A stretch of DNA of 12,490 nt from DATJPR01 sp035506295 (GTDB taxonomy: Bacteria > Bacteroidota > Ignavibacteria > UBA10030 > UBA6906). The position numbers and the translations under genes were made by a program. Location of the stretch: positions 1 to 12,490 of the forward strand of contig DATJPR010000210.1 in assembly GCA_035506295.1 (NCBI GenBank), given 5' to 3'. The notes below the pieces were generated by a model. It saw nothing but the letters and a program-made list of their open reading frames with translations, did not search any database and had not been told where the DNA came from. Numbering within the stretch: position 1 is the first letter of the stretch; each line of letters opens with the position of its first letter. Shown here piece by piece: positions 1 through 6,709 of this stretch.

Positions 1-427
1 GTGAAGCGCCGCCATGTCCGAAAGCGGTCCCGTTGATTTTGAGGATACCAGCTTGGATCGCAATCGTGTCGCCCGGCAGGCCGATGCAACGTTTCACAAA
101 GAGCTCCCCTCGATGGTCACGGACGTCAAGGGCTTCGTCCGGGGGATCGAACACCACGATCTGCCCTCGCCGGGGTAACCGTGCAATTGACGAAGACAGG
201 GGAGAAATCCCGGCGGTGAGCAAAGCAAGTCGGACAACCGTAGGGGGAATGCTGTACGGAAGTTTGTTGAAGAAGACGAAGTCTCCGGGAAGGAGCGACG
301 GCTCCATGGACGGAGACGCAATACGGCAGGCGTCAAGGACGAACAACTTCAAGGCAATCCCTGCAGCGACGGTTGCAACCACGATCGCTGCTCCATCACG
401 CACCCCGAGCACCGCCTCCTTCCTCAC
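1..427 (-). CDS. lepB: Second type I signal peptidase (lepB paralogue), partial
   Basis: This is a membrane-bound peptidase that should remove signal peptides from exported proteins. The frame starts at a GTG (427..425) behind an AGGAG ribosome site five bases upstream and stays open for 142 codons to the window edge, so the C-terminus is missing. Residues 12-31 form one hydrophobic membrane segment. SPSMEPSLLPGD carries the nucleophile Ser40, and FVKRCIGLPGDT carries the general base Lys112, so both halves of the Ser/Lys dyad are present. It lies 17 bases after the first lepB and must be co-transcribed with it. It differs strongly from that neighbour: it has a short N-terminal tail and a different segment between the Ser and Lys boxes (residues 57-86). 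The family assignment is firm; whether the full gene is intact, and its substrate preference, cannot be seen here. Confidence 0.88.
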   Translation of the reverse strand, partial: MRKEAVLGVRDGAAIVVATVAAGIALKLFVLDACRIASPSMEPSLLPGDFVFFNKLPYSIPPTVVRLALLTAGISPLSSSIARLPRRGQIVVFDPPDEALDVRDHRGELFVKRCIGLPGDTIAIQAGILKINGTAFGHGGAS

Positions 428-432
428 GCCCG

Positions 433-437
433 CTCCT
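433..437 (-). promoter_or_regulatory. Shine-Dalgarno site of the second lepB
   Basis: AGGAG on the minus strand, five bases before the GTG start. It decides the start of this gene, which would be missed if only ATG starts were considered. Confidence 0.6.
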
Positions 438-444
438 GTCCCGA

Positions 445-1395
445 TTACTTGATGATCGTCCCGATGCGACCGAGCCTGATGCTCTGCAATTTCCCGACGA
501 TATCGTACAGCGGCAAATCGGGATCCCAGGACCAGTAGACAATCATGGGCGAGCCGACGATGTTGTCCTTGGGGACGAACCCCCAGAAACGGCTATCGAG
601 ACTATTGTCTCTGTTGTCACCCATGCCGAACACGTAGTCGCGTTCCACAGTGTACGACGGGGAAGGAACGCCATCGATGTCGATCGTTGCCCCATGGTCG
701 TTGACGGTATGCCCTTCGCGCTCTATGAACGTCGTCCATCGCTGAATATTCTCACGGGTCAGTGTAATCAGATCCCCCTTGCGGGGAACAGCCATGGGAC
801 CCCAATTGTCCTCGTTGTAAGGTGCGCCGGGCGGGAAGATCCTCGGATCGATGAGATCGGGCGGTTGAATGCGATAGCTGTTGAATTTCATGTTGCGCGG
901 AATCGGCGCCGGCTGGCCGTTCACCATCAAGACCCTGTTTACCACCCGCACAGTGTCCCCTGCAACAGCGACGCACCTCTTGAGATAGAACATGAATTCC
1001 GGCGACTGGATCTCCTCGCGCTGCCCGGGGAATTCGAAGACAATCACATCCCCCCTTCTGACGTCGCGGATCGCTGGAAGACGAAACCACGGAATGCGAA
1101 GGTTGGTGAAGGGCACTACGCGGGGGGTGGTTCCGCCGTAGATGAACTTGTTGACAAACAGGAAGTCGCCGGTCATGATTTCGTTTTCCATCGAACCGGT
1201 TGGGACTTCAAATGAGGCAATCACAAAGCTGTTGAGAAAGAAAAAGGCGACCAGGACAAACAGGAGATCCTTCAGGAAATCCTTTACCTGGTCCTTTCGA
1301 CCCGACGACGGTCGTCGTTGTCGTACCTGACTGCGTTTCACTGGAGGGGTCATCATACGAGATCCGGGTATGTTGTGCGACGTTCGCTCATTCAT
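445..1395 (-). CDS. lepB: Type I signal peptidase LepB
   Basis: Inner-membrane serine/lysine peptidase that cleaves signal peptides of exported proteins on the outer face of the membrane. With the start at 1395 it has 316 residues. A basic N-terminal tail is followed by one membrane segment at about residues 40-60. PTGSMENEIMTGD holds the nucleophile Ser68, FYLKRCVAVAGDT holds the general base Lys139, and GDNRDNSLDSRFWGFVP (about 259-275) is the conserved last box. About 110 residues separate the Lys box from the last box, a long insertion like those in FCB-group enzymes. The chosen ATG overlaps the end of lepA by eight bases (ATGAATGA), suggesting coupled translation, although its GGAAG sits too close to be an ideal ribosome site. 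A start at the twin ATG at 1356/1353 is possible and would not affect the membrane or catalytic parts. The gene is followed by a second lepB 17 bases on. Confidence 0.95.
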   Translation of the reverse strand: MNERTSHNIPGSRMMTPPVKRSQVRQRRPSSGRKDQVKDFLKDLLFVLVAFFFLNSFVIASFEVPTGSMENEIMTGDFLFVNKFIYGGTTPRVVPFTNLRIPWFRLPAIRDVRRGDVIVFEFPGQREEIQSPEFMFYLKRCVAVAGDTVRVVNRVLMVNGQPAPIPRNMKFNSYRIQPPDLIDPRIFPPGAPYNEDNWGPMAVPRKGDLITLTRENIQRWTTFIEREGHTVNDHGATIDIDGVPSPSYTVERDYVFGMGDNRDNSLDSRFWGFVPKDNIVGSPMIVYWSWDPDLPLYDIVGKLQSIRLGRIGTIIK

Positions 1396-3187
1396 CTTCC
1401 ATCGACAGTACCGCCAGGAATGCCTCCTGTGGGATTTCCACACGGCCCACCTGCTTCATACGCTTCTTCCCTTCCTTTTGTTTCTCGAGGAGTTTTCGCT
1501 TCCGGGTGATGTCTCCCCCGTAGCATTTTGCCAGCACATTTTTCCGCATGGCGGAGATCGTTTCCCGCGCGACGACCTTGGAGCCGATGGCTGCCTGAAT
1601 GGCGACCTCAAACATCTGCCGGGGAATCAGCTTCCTCAGTTTGTTGCAGAGTTTCTTTCCCCACTCATGGGCCTTATCGCGGTGAACGATCGTCGAAAAG
1701 GCATCGACCGATTCCCCATTGAGGAGAATGTCCAGCTTCACCAAATCCGCTTCGCGGAACTCCAGAAAATCATAGTCGAAGGAAGCGTACCCCCGGCTTG
1801 TGGATTTGAGCTTGTCGTAAAAATCGAAAATGATTTCCGAGAGCGGCATTTCGTAGGCGATGTCGGCCCGCGTCGGATCGAGGTAGGTCGTGTTCTTGTA
1901 GATCCCCCGCCGCTCCATGCACAGCTTCATAATATTGCCGACGAACTCCGTCGGGACGATGATCTGGGCCTTGATCATCGGCTCTTCGACCTTCTCCACA
2001 TCGCCGACGGCGGGCATGGAGGAGGGGTTGTCGACGAGGACGACGGTGCCGTCCTTTTTGGTGACGCGATATTCGACGTTTGGAACGGTGTTGATGATGC
2101 TCTGGTCGTATTCGCGTTCCAGCCGCTCCTGGACGATCTCCATGTGCAGGAGACCGAGGAAGCCGCACCGGAATCCGAACCCGAGCGCCGTAGAGGTCTC
2201 CGGCTCGAACATCAGGGAAGAGTCGTTGAGCTGCAGCTTTTCGATCGCAGTCCGAAGATTCTCAAACTCCTCCGCCTCGGTCGGATACATGCCACTGAAC
2301 ACCATCGGCTTCACTTCTTTGTAGCCCGGCAACGGAGTCGTGGCGGGCACTGCCGCAGAGGTGACCGTGTCCCCCACTTTGGTATCATGGACGTCTTTGA
2401 CGCCGGCAATCAGATACCCGACGGTCCCCGAGCTGAGCACCCCTGTCCGCAACCGCTTCATCTCCAGCACGCCGACTTCCTCCGCTTCATAGATGCTGCC
2501 GTTGTGGAAGAACCTGATGTTCTCCCCTTCGCGGAGGGTCCCGTCGAACACCCGCAGATAGACGATGGAGCCGCGGAAGGCATCGAACACAGAATCGAAT
2601 ATCAAAGCGCGCAGCGGCGCATCGCTGTCACCTTTGGGCGACGGGATCCTGCGCACCACCGCATCGAGAATCGCATCGATGCCGATCCCGCTCTTCGCGC
2701 TCGCCAGAATGATTTCATCATCGGAGCACCCGATCAAATCCCTGATCTGGTGGCGCACCGTGTCGATCATGGCGCTGGGAAGGTCCACCTTGTTGATCAC
2801 CGGGATGATCTCGAGCCCGGCGTCGATGGCAAGGTACAGATTGCTGATGGTCTGCGCCTCCACCCCCTGCGAGGCATCCACAACCAACAAGGCGCCTTCG
2901 CACGCCGCGAGGGATCGGGAGACTTCATACGAAAAATCGACATGCCCGGGGGTGTCGATGAGATTGAGGGTGTATGCAGTGCCGTCGCCGGCACGGTACT
3001 GCATCTGGACCGCGTGGAGCTTGATGGTGATGCCGCGTTCCTGCTCCAGGTCCATGTCGTCCAGGACCTGGTTGAATTTCATTTCCCGGGCAGTGACAGT
3101 GCCTGTCCGCTCGAGGAGGCGGTCCGCAATCGTCGACTTTCCGTGGTCGATGTGCGCAATGATACAGAAGTTCCGGATGTACTGCAT
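1388..3187 (-). CDS. lepA: Elongation factor 4 (LepA), ribosome back-translocase GTPase
   Basis: Translational GTPase that binds the ribosome and is thought to remobilise stalled ribosomes or help subunit biogenesis. The product is 599 residues, the normal family length. The GTPase motifs are complete: P-loop AHIDHGKST (11-19), RGITI with the switch threonine at 54, DTPGH (78-82) with the catalytic His82, and NKVD (132-135). The elongation-factor domains follow, then the LepA-specific C-terminal region. The ATG at 3187 gives the family start MQYIRNFC; an in-frame TTG at 3268 would add 27 unlike residues and run through the leader hairpin, so I rejected it. No good Shine-Dalgarno site precedes the start. 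lepA heads a lepA-lepB-lepB operon, the pairing also seen in Escherichia coli. A 655-codon open frame on the opposite strand is a composition shadow. Confidence 0.98.
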   Translation of the reverse strand: MQYIRNFCIIAHIDHGKSTIADRLLERTGTVTAREMKFNQVLDDMDLEQERGITIKLHAVQMQYRAGDGTAYTLNLIDTPGHVDFSYEVSRSLAACEGALLVVDASQGVEAQTISNLYLAIDAGLEIIPVINKVDLPSAMIDTVRHQIRDLIGCSDDEIILASAKSGIGIDAILDAVVRRIPSPKGDSDAPLRALIFDSVFDAFRGSIVYLRVFDGTLREGENIRFFHNGSIYEAEEVGVLEMKRLRTGVLSSGTVGYLIAGVKDVHDTKVGDTVTSAAVPATTPLPGYKEVKPMVFSGMYPTEAEEFENLRTAIEKLQLNDSSLMFEPETSTALGFGFRCGFLGLLHMEIVQERLEREYDQSIINTVPNVEYRVTKKDGTVVLVDNPSSMPAVGDVEKVEEPMIKAQIIVPTEFVGNIMKLCMERRGIYKNTTYLDPTRADIAYEMPLSEIIFDFYDKLKSTSRGYASFDYDFLEFREADLVKLDILLNGESVDAFSTIVHRDKAHEWGKKLCNKLRKLIPRQMFEVAIQAAIGSKVVARETISAMRKNVLAKCYGGDITRKRKLLEKQKEGKKRMKQVGRVEIPQEAFLAVLSMEDE

Positions 3188-3216
3188 GCCGTCGGCGTTG
3201 TTGGGTCTGCCACTAC

Positions 3217-3253
3217 AAAAACAGAGAATCCGCCCTGTTGTACCGGGGGCGGA
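3217..3253 (-). terminator. Terminator-like hairpin in the lepA leader (possible attenuator)
   Basis: On the minus strand the arms TCCGCCC (3253-3247) and GGGCGGA (3235-3229) form a perfect seven-pair GC-rich stem with an 11-base loop. Seven bases after the stem comes a run of five T (3221-3217). The structure lies about 30 bases before the lepA start and downstream of the predicted lepA promoter, so it would be in the lepA leader RNA. It could lower lepA transcription, act as an attenuator, or be a chance hairpin; the T run is short and displaced. On the plus strand it is followed by A-rich sequence, so it is not a terminator in that direction. Confidence 0.35.
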
Positions 3254-3280
3254 CGAATGAAACAACAAAAACCCGAAAAA

Positions 3281-3309
3281 AATATACGTGTTGAGCCTCA
3301 GAGATGCAA
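3281..3309 (-). promoter_or_regulatory. Predicted promoter of the lepA-lepB-lepB operon
   Basis: On the minus strand TTGCAT (3309-3304) and TATATT (3286-3281) are separated by exactly 17 bases, a sigma70-like layout. The -10 region reads on as TATATTTTT, which also approaches the TAnnTTTG element of Bacteroidota housekeeping promoters. Predicted transcription begins near 3274, giving a leader of about 87 bases. No experimental support. Confidence 0.45.
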
Positions 3310-3314
3310 GCGAG

Positions 3315-3343
3315 TTGCTTTCTCAGGCAGAGAGTGATATTAT
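3315..3343 (+). promoter_or_regulatory. Predicted promoter of the HAD phosphatase-lhgO unit
   Basis: TTGCTT (3315-3320) and TATTAT (3338-3343) are separated by 17 bases. The -10 box matches the sigma70 consensus at five of six positions. It covers the ATG at 3342, so if it is real the HAD protein must start downstream, which agrees with the ATG at 3444. It is divergent from, and close to, the lepA promoter. No experimental support. Confidence 0.4.
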
Positions 3344-3443
3344 GATATTTCATGTCCGTCGAGCACTTGTCGGGTCGCGAACGTCAACGAAAGTGAGAAA
3401 ACCCTTGGGAAGTATTCTGGAGCAGAACAATTTCAGGCACTTC

Positions 3444-4319
3444 ATGGACGCGGTGGAGAAGACCGATCGTCCCAGGATTGCGATCTTCGACTGTGATGGG
3501 ACCATGATCAAGGGAGACGTCGGCGAGGCGATGCTCTACTACCAGATTGAGCATTTTCTCTTCCGACAATCCCCCGGCGAAATCTGGACCGACCACCCGG
3601 GGCGCGAGCTCCTCCAGCAATGGTACCTTGATCTTCTGCAATTGCCGCCTGTGGAACGAAAGAGCAGCCCCGGCTTCGAGAAATTCGCAGGGGCCATTCT
3701 CGATTGGTATTTCGGTCAGATTGAAGACGGCAAGGTTGCGAAAGCATGCGCCGACATCGTCAGGCTTTTTGCAGGCTTCACAATTTCCGAGGCCAGGGAC
3801 ATTGCGCAGGCTTCATTCGACTTCGAGCATCATGCGAAAATTTCCGAGCGCAGTCTCGGAGGCAGAATTCTCCCGCTCGGGATCCGGTATCTGGCCGAGT
3901 CTCTCGAGCTCCTTCGGAAACTCCAGAAAGAAAAGTTTGATATCTGGGTCATCTCTGGCAGCAATAAATGGAGCGTTGAACCGGTATTCGCCCCCCTCGG
4001 TGTCCCCCGCGACCGTGTCATCGGCATCGAAATGATCGAAGAGCATGGGATCCTCACCTCGCGCGAAGTCCTGCCCGTTCCTATACGGGCTGACAAAATC
4101 GAGGCATTTCGACGGAGATCCGAGTTGACCCCGCTCCTCGTCGCCAGCGATTCGCGGAACGACCTCCCCCTCCTTCGGCGAGCGTCGATGCTGAAGGTGC
4201 GCATCAATTCGCGCGGTCGCAGCACGGAAGAATTCTTTCGGGACGTACCGAAGGACGAAAACGGATCGTGGGTGAACGTGGAGAAACCCACCGTCGTCGA
4301 AGACGGGATTCCTCATTAA
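3444..4319 (+). CDS. HAD-superfamily phosphatase, phosphoserine-phosphatase-like
   Basis: Soluble phosphohydrolase of the haloacid dehalogenase superfamily; the substrate is unknown. With the start at 3444 it has 291 residues. Motif I is IFDCDGTMIKGD with nucleophile Asp16 and acid/base Asp18. A helical cap region follows (about 25-150), then motif II WVISGSNKW (Ser171), a motif III lysine in RADKIEAF (218), and motif IV ASDSRNDLPLL with metal-binding Asp236 and Asp240. The order and the K spacing resemble phosphoserine phosphatase-type enzymes (COG0560-like). The start is uncertain: GTG 3288 and ATG 3342 are in frame, but the stretch 3342-3400 has low third-position GC and rare codons (ATA, AGA) and contains a promoter-like sequence, and motif I normally lies near the N-terminus. 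lhgO follows 19 bases later, so the two are probably one operon. Confidence 0.87.
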   Translation: MDAVEKTDRPRIAIFDCDGTMIKGDVGEAMLYYQIEHFLFRQSPGEIWTDHPGRELLQQWYLDLLQLPPVERKSSPGFEKFAGAILDWYFGQIEDGKVAKACADIVRLFAGFTISEARDIAQASFDFEHHAKISERSLGGRILPLGIRYLAESLELLRKLQKEKFDIWVISGSNKWSVEPVFAPLGVPRDRVIGIEMIEEHGILTSREVLPVPIRADKIEAFRRRSELTPLLVASDSRNDLPLLRRASMLKVRINSRGRSTEEFFRDVPKDENGSWVNVEKPTVVEDGIPH

Positions 4320-4338
4320 TGTCGCAGGCAGCTGAGCA

Positions 4339-5454
4339 ATGGCGGATGTGGCAGTGACCATAGTCGGCGGAGGTGTCGTCGGGCTGGCAATTGCTGCAGA
4401 ACTGGCGTCGAGTCATTCGCCTGTCGTCCTTCTGGAGCGGCAGGCGAAATGCGGCCAGGAGACATCGAGCAGAAACAGTGAAGTGATTCACGCCGGCTTG
4501 TATTATCCCCAGGGAACCCTCAAAGCCACACTCTGTGTCGAGGGGAATCGCCTCCTCTACGAGCTTTGCGCCGAGAAAGAGATCCCGCACCTTCGCATTA
4601 CGAAGATTATCACGGCGACGAAGCAGGAAGAGATGCCCGCCCTCGAAGGACTGCTGGCGAAGGGAACGGCGAATGGAGTGGAACTGCACATGAAGTCCGC
4701 CCGGGAAGTGCTCGCCCTTGAGCCCCGCATCGTGAGCGTCGGCGGAATCTTCTCTCCGAACACCGGCATCATCAGCGCGCACGGGTTGATGGACTACTTC
4801 GCGCACGCGGCGACGTCAAACGGCTGCATGATCCAAACGCGCAGCGAGCTTCGCGGCATCGAACGCGTCAACGGCGGCTATCTCCTCTCCATCCAGGAGC
4901 CTTCCGGCATGACCTCGCTCACGAGCGAAGCCGTGGTGAATGCGGCGGGACTTGAAGCGGACACGGTCGCCGGACTGGCGGGAATCGATGTGGAGGCCGC
5001 GGGGTACCGCCTCCACTGGTCCAAGGGAAACTACTTTGCGGCACCGTCATCGCTGCGGGGGACAGTGTCGCGACTTGTGTATCCCGTGCCCACGAATACG
5101 TCGCTGGGGGTGCATGTGGTGATCGACCTGGGTGGACGCCTCCGCTTCGGCCCCGATGTTGAGTACCTGAGCGAGCGCACCGCCGACTATCGCGTGGATG
5201 AAACGCGCAGAGACCGGTTCGCGGAATCCGCCCGACGACTTCTTCCCTTTCTCAAGAACGAGGATCTCACCCCCGATATGTCGGGCATCCGCCCAAAACT
5301 CCAGGGAAAGGGGGAGCCGTTCAGGGACTTCGTGATCAAAGAAGAATCCGACAGGGGGCTGCCGGGTTTCGTGAATCTCATCGGCATCGAGTCGCCGGGA
5401 CTCACCGCCTCGCCCGCGATTGCGCGGCGCGTGGCATCTCTTCTTTCCGACTGA
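4339..5454 (+). CDS. lhgO: L-2-hydroxyglutarate oxidase family FAD enzyme
   Basis: FAD-dependent oxidoreductase of the D-amino-acid-oxidase fold, expected to oxidise L-2-hydroxyglutarate, a toxic side product of central metabolism, to 2-oxoglutarate and pass electrons to quinone or oxygen. The product has 371 residues, near the usual length. The Rossmann motif VGGGVVG (9-15) is followed by Glu33 at the end of the second strand. The family signature SSRNSEVIHAGLYYPQGTLK (43-62) is highly characteristic. VVNAAGLEAD in the middle and GIESPGLTASPAIAR near the C-terminus complete the FAD site. Related glycine or glycerol-3-phosphate oxidases lack the SSRNSEVIHAG signature, so the assignment is fairly strong. 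There is no clear membrane segment. Only a weak AGG lies upstream, 10 bases before the ATG. It follows the HAD gene by 19 bases and ends 12 bases from the oppositely oriented SGNH gene. Confidence 0.88.
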   Translation: MADVAVTIVGGGVVGLAIAAELASSHSPVVLLERQAKCGQETSSRNSEVIHAGLYYPQGTLKATLCVEGNRLLYELCAEKEIPHLRITKIITATKQEEMPALEGLLAKGTANGVELHMKSAREVLALEPRIVSVGGIFSPNTGIISAHGLMDYFAHAATSNGCMIQTRSELRGIERVNGGYLLSIQEPSGMTSLTSEAVVNAAGLEADTVAGLAGIDVEAAGYRLHWSKGNYFAAPSSLRGTVSRLVYPVPTNTSLGVHVVIDLGGRLRFGPDVEYLSERTADYRVDETRRDRFAESARRLLPFLKNEDLTPDMSGIRPKLQGKGEPFRDFVIKEESDRGLPGFVNLIGIESPGLTASPAIARRVASLLSD

Positions 5455-5466
5455 TCCTCGCCTCTG

Positions 5467-6681
5467 CTATTTCCTCCGCATGCCTGCTTCCGTAAGGATG
5501 CTGTCGAGCTTCCCCGCAACATAAGGCGCGATGACTGAGAACGTTGTATCCCGATAGTGGACTTCGTCCCGGAAGTAGGTCAGCGTTTTCGGAATGACGC
5601 CTGCCAGATCGATGAACGGCACATGTTCATCCGACGCGATCGCCTGGAGACGATCGTTGTACTGCCGCATCCCGTTCGCCACGGTGCGTGTCGTCCACAC
5701 CAGGGAATCGTTGATTGCTTCCACCTTGAGCATGGCGACAACAGATTCTTCCTCGGCCGACATGGAGTCCTTGACCAGCGACGGCTCGGACATCAGCACG
5801 ACGTGCGTGCCGTCATGTTTCGCCAGCTCGACGATCGTCCGAATATTCCGCTCGTAGGCTGACAGTCCCGGGAACGAATCGGTCGTCACCGGGCGCCGCT
5901 CCCTCCCGTACCATGCATCCTTGAACACCTCTTCGCAATACCGCCAGAGACTCCTCCGATCGATGATGCGGTTTACGGGGCCGTAGAAGTGGCCGTAATC
6001 TTCGCGGAAGGGGCCATGGCTGAAGTAGGAGAAGTCTGCATTTTGCAGCAGATCATTGACCGATTGCATAATCAGGATGACGCTGGGTTTGTATCCGCGG
6101 AGGTTCGTTTCATAATTGATGAGCGAATGGAGCGACGTGTACCACTCCATCCCCAGATTCGAAACCTCGACATCGGTTCTCCCGTAGCGCCTGCGGAGAA
6201 TGCTGTCGACGCGCGAAGGCCAATCCCTCCCCGCTCGGTCGGGCAGCTCCGTCGTGGATCCGCCCAAGCAGAACACCGTGATTTTTTGCCCGGCTCCGCC
6301 CGCGGGGACGTACGGCGCCGGCATGAGCTGCAAATAGGGATGATAGAGGCGTTTGTGGCTATCGAACCAGTTCTGATAGAGCGCATCGGCGACATCATAG
6401 GCGAGGACGAACCCGACCAACGTCGCAATGCTCATCAGCACCACCGACCCGACAGGGACAGCGTGCGCCCGGATGTTGATGTAGAGGAACACCGCGAGGA
6501 CGTACAGGATCGGAAGCAGTATCCTGATGCCCCACACGATCCTTCGCGCCATAACGCCGTAGGACATCACGTAGATTCCAGGGAAGAAGAAGCCGCGGTA
6601 GAAATACACGAACAGCAGAAGCGATGCCCCTAGAAGTGCAAAGTCGATGGCCCGAAGGGACTTCCATGCCTTCCCTGTCAT
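5467..6681 (-). CDS. Membrane-anchored SGNH/GDSL-type hydrolase
   Basis: The product has 404 residues. The N-terminal third has about three hydrophobic membrane segments (about residues 12-28, 46-70 and 77-97), and an SGNH-like esterase domain follows. Block I is VFCLGGSTTEL with candidate nucleophile Ser142, block III is MQSVNDLL with Asn209, and block V is DEVH with Asp372 and His375, so a Ser-Asp-His triad and the oxyanion Asn can be assigned. GGST replaces the usual GDS, as in envelope-associated members of the superfamily. It may add or remove acyl groups on a cell-surface sugar or lipid; the substrate is unknown. The ATG at 6681 has a strong GGAGGA site six bases upstream; an ATG-like frame extension to 6708 has none. 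It follows the thioredoxin-NHL gene by 28 bases and is the last gene of this block. Confidence 0.82.
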   Translation of the reverse strand: MTGKAWKSLRAIDFALLGASLLLFVYFYRGFFFPGIYVMSYGVMARRIVWGIRILLPILYVLAVFLYINIRAHAVPVGSVVLMSIATLVGFVLAYDVADALYQNWFDSHKRLYHPYLQLMPAPYVPAGGAGQKITVFCLGGSTTELPDRAGRDWPSRVDSILRRRYGRTDVEVSNLGMEWYTSLHSLINYETNLRGYKPSVILIMQSVNDLLQNADFSYFSHGPFREDYGHFYGPVNRIIDRRSLWRYCEEVFKDAWYGRERRPVTTDSFPGLSAYERNIRTIVELAKHDGTHVVLMSEPSLVKDSMSAEEESVVAMLKVEAINDSLVWTTRTVANGMRQYNDRLQAIASDEHVPFIDLAGVIPKTLTYFRDEVHYRDTTFSVIAPYVAGKLDSILTEAGMRRK

Positions 6682-6687
6682 ATGATT

Positions 6688-6692
6688 CCTCC
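6688..6692 (-). promoter_or_regulatory. Shine-Dalgarno site of the SGNH hydrolase gene
   Basis: GGAGG on the minus strand, six bases before the ATG at 6681. It fixes this start over the in-frame upstream codon at 6708. Confidence 0.7.
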
Positions 6693-6709
6693 GTCGATCG
6701 AGGGGCACA

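Noticed and set aside
373..1215. A 280-codon plus-strand open frame opposite the two lepB genes
   Set aside because: Antisense to real genes with clear active sites, no domain recognised, and no ribosome site of note.
3188..3268. N-terminal extension of LepA from TTG 3268
   Set aside because: The added 27 residues do not look like the family, the TTG lacks a ribosome site, and the ATG at 3187 gives the standard LepA N-terminus.
1370..3337. A 655-codon plus-strand open frame covering nearly all of lepA
   Set aside because: It is exactly antisense to a complete, motif-perfect lepA. Its product is rich in His, Asp, Arg and Val without recognisable domains, which is typical of the mirror frame of a GC-rich gene.
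3813..4361. Minus-strand open frame across the end of the HAD gene and the start of lhgO
   Set aside because: Antisense to two supported genes and without recognisable motifs.
6682..6708. Longer N-terminus of the SGNH protein
   Set aside because: The ATG at 6681 has a strong GGAGG site at ideal spacing, while the extension starts next to the stop of the previous gene without one.
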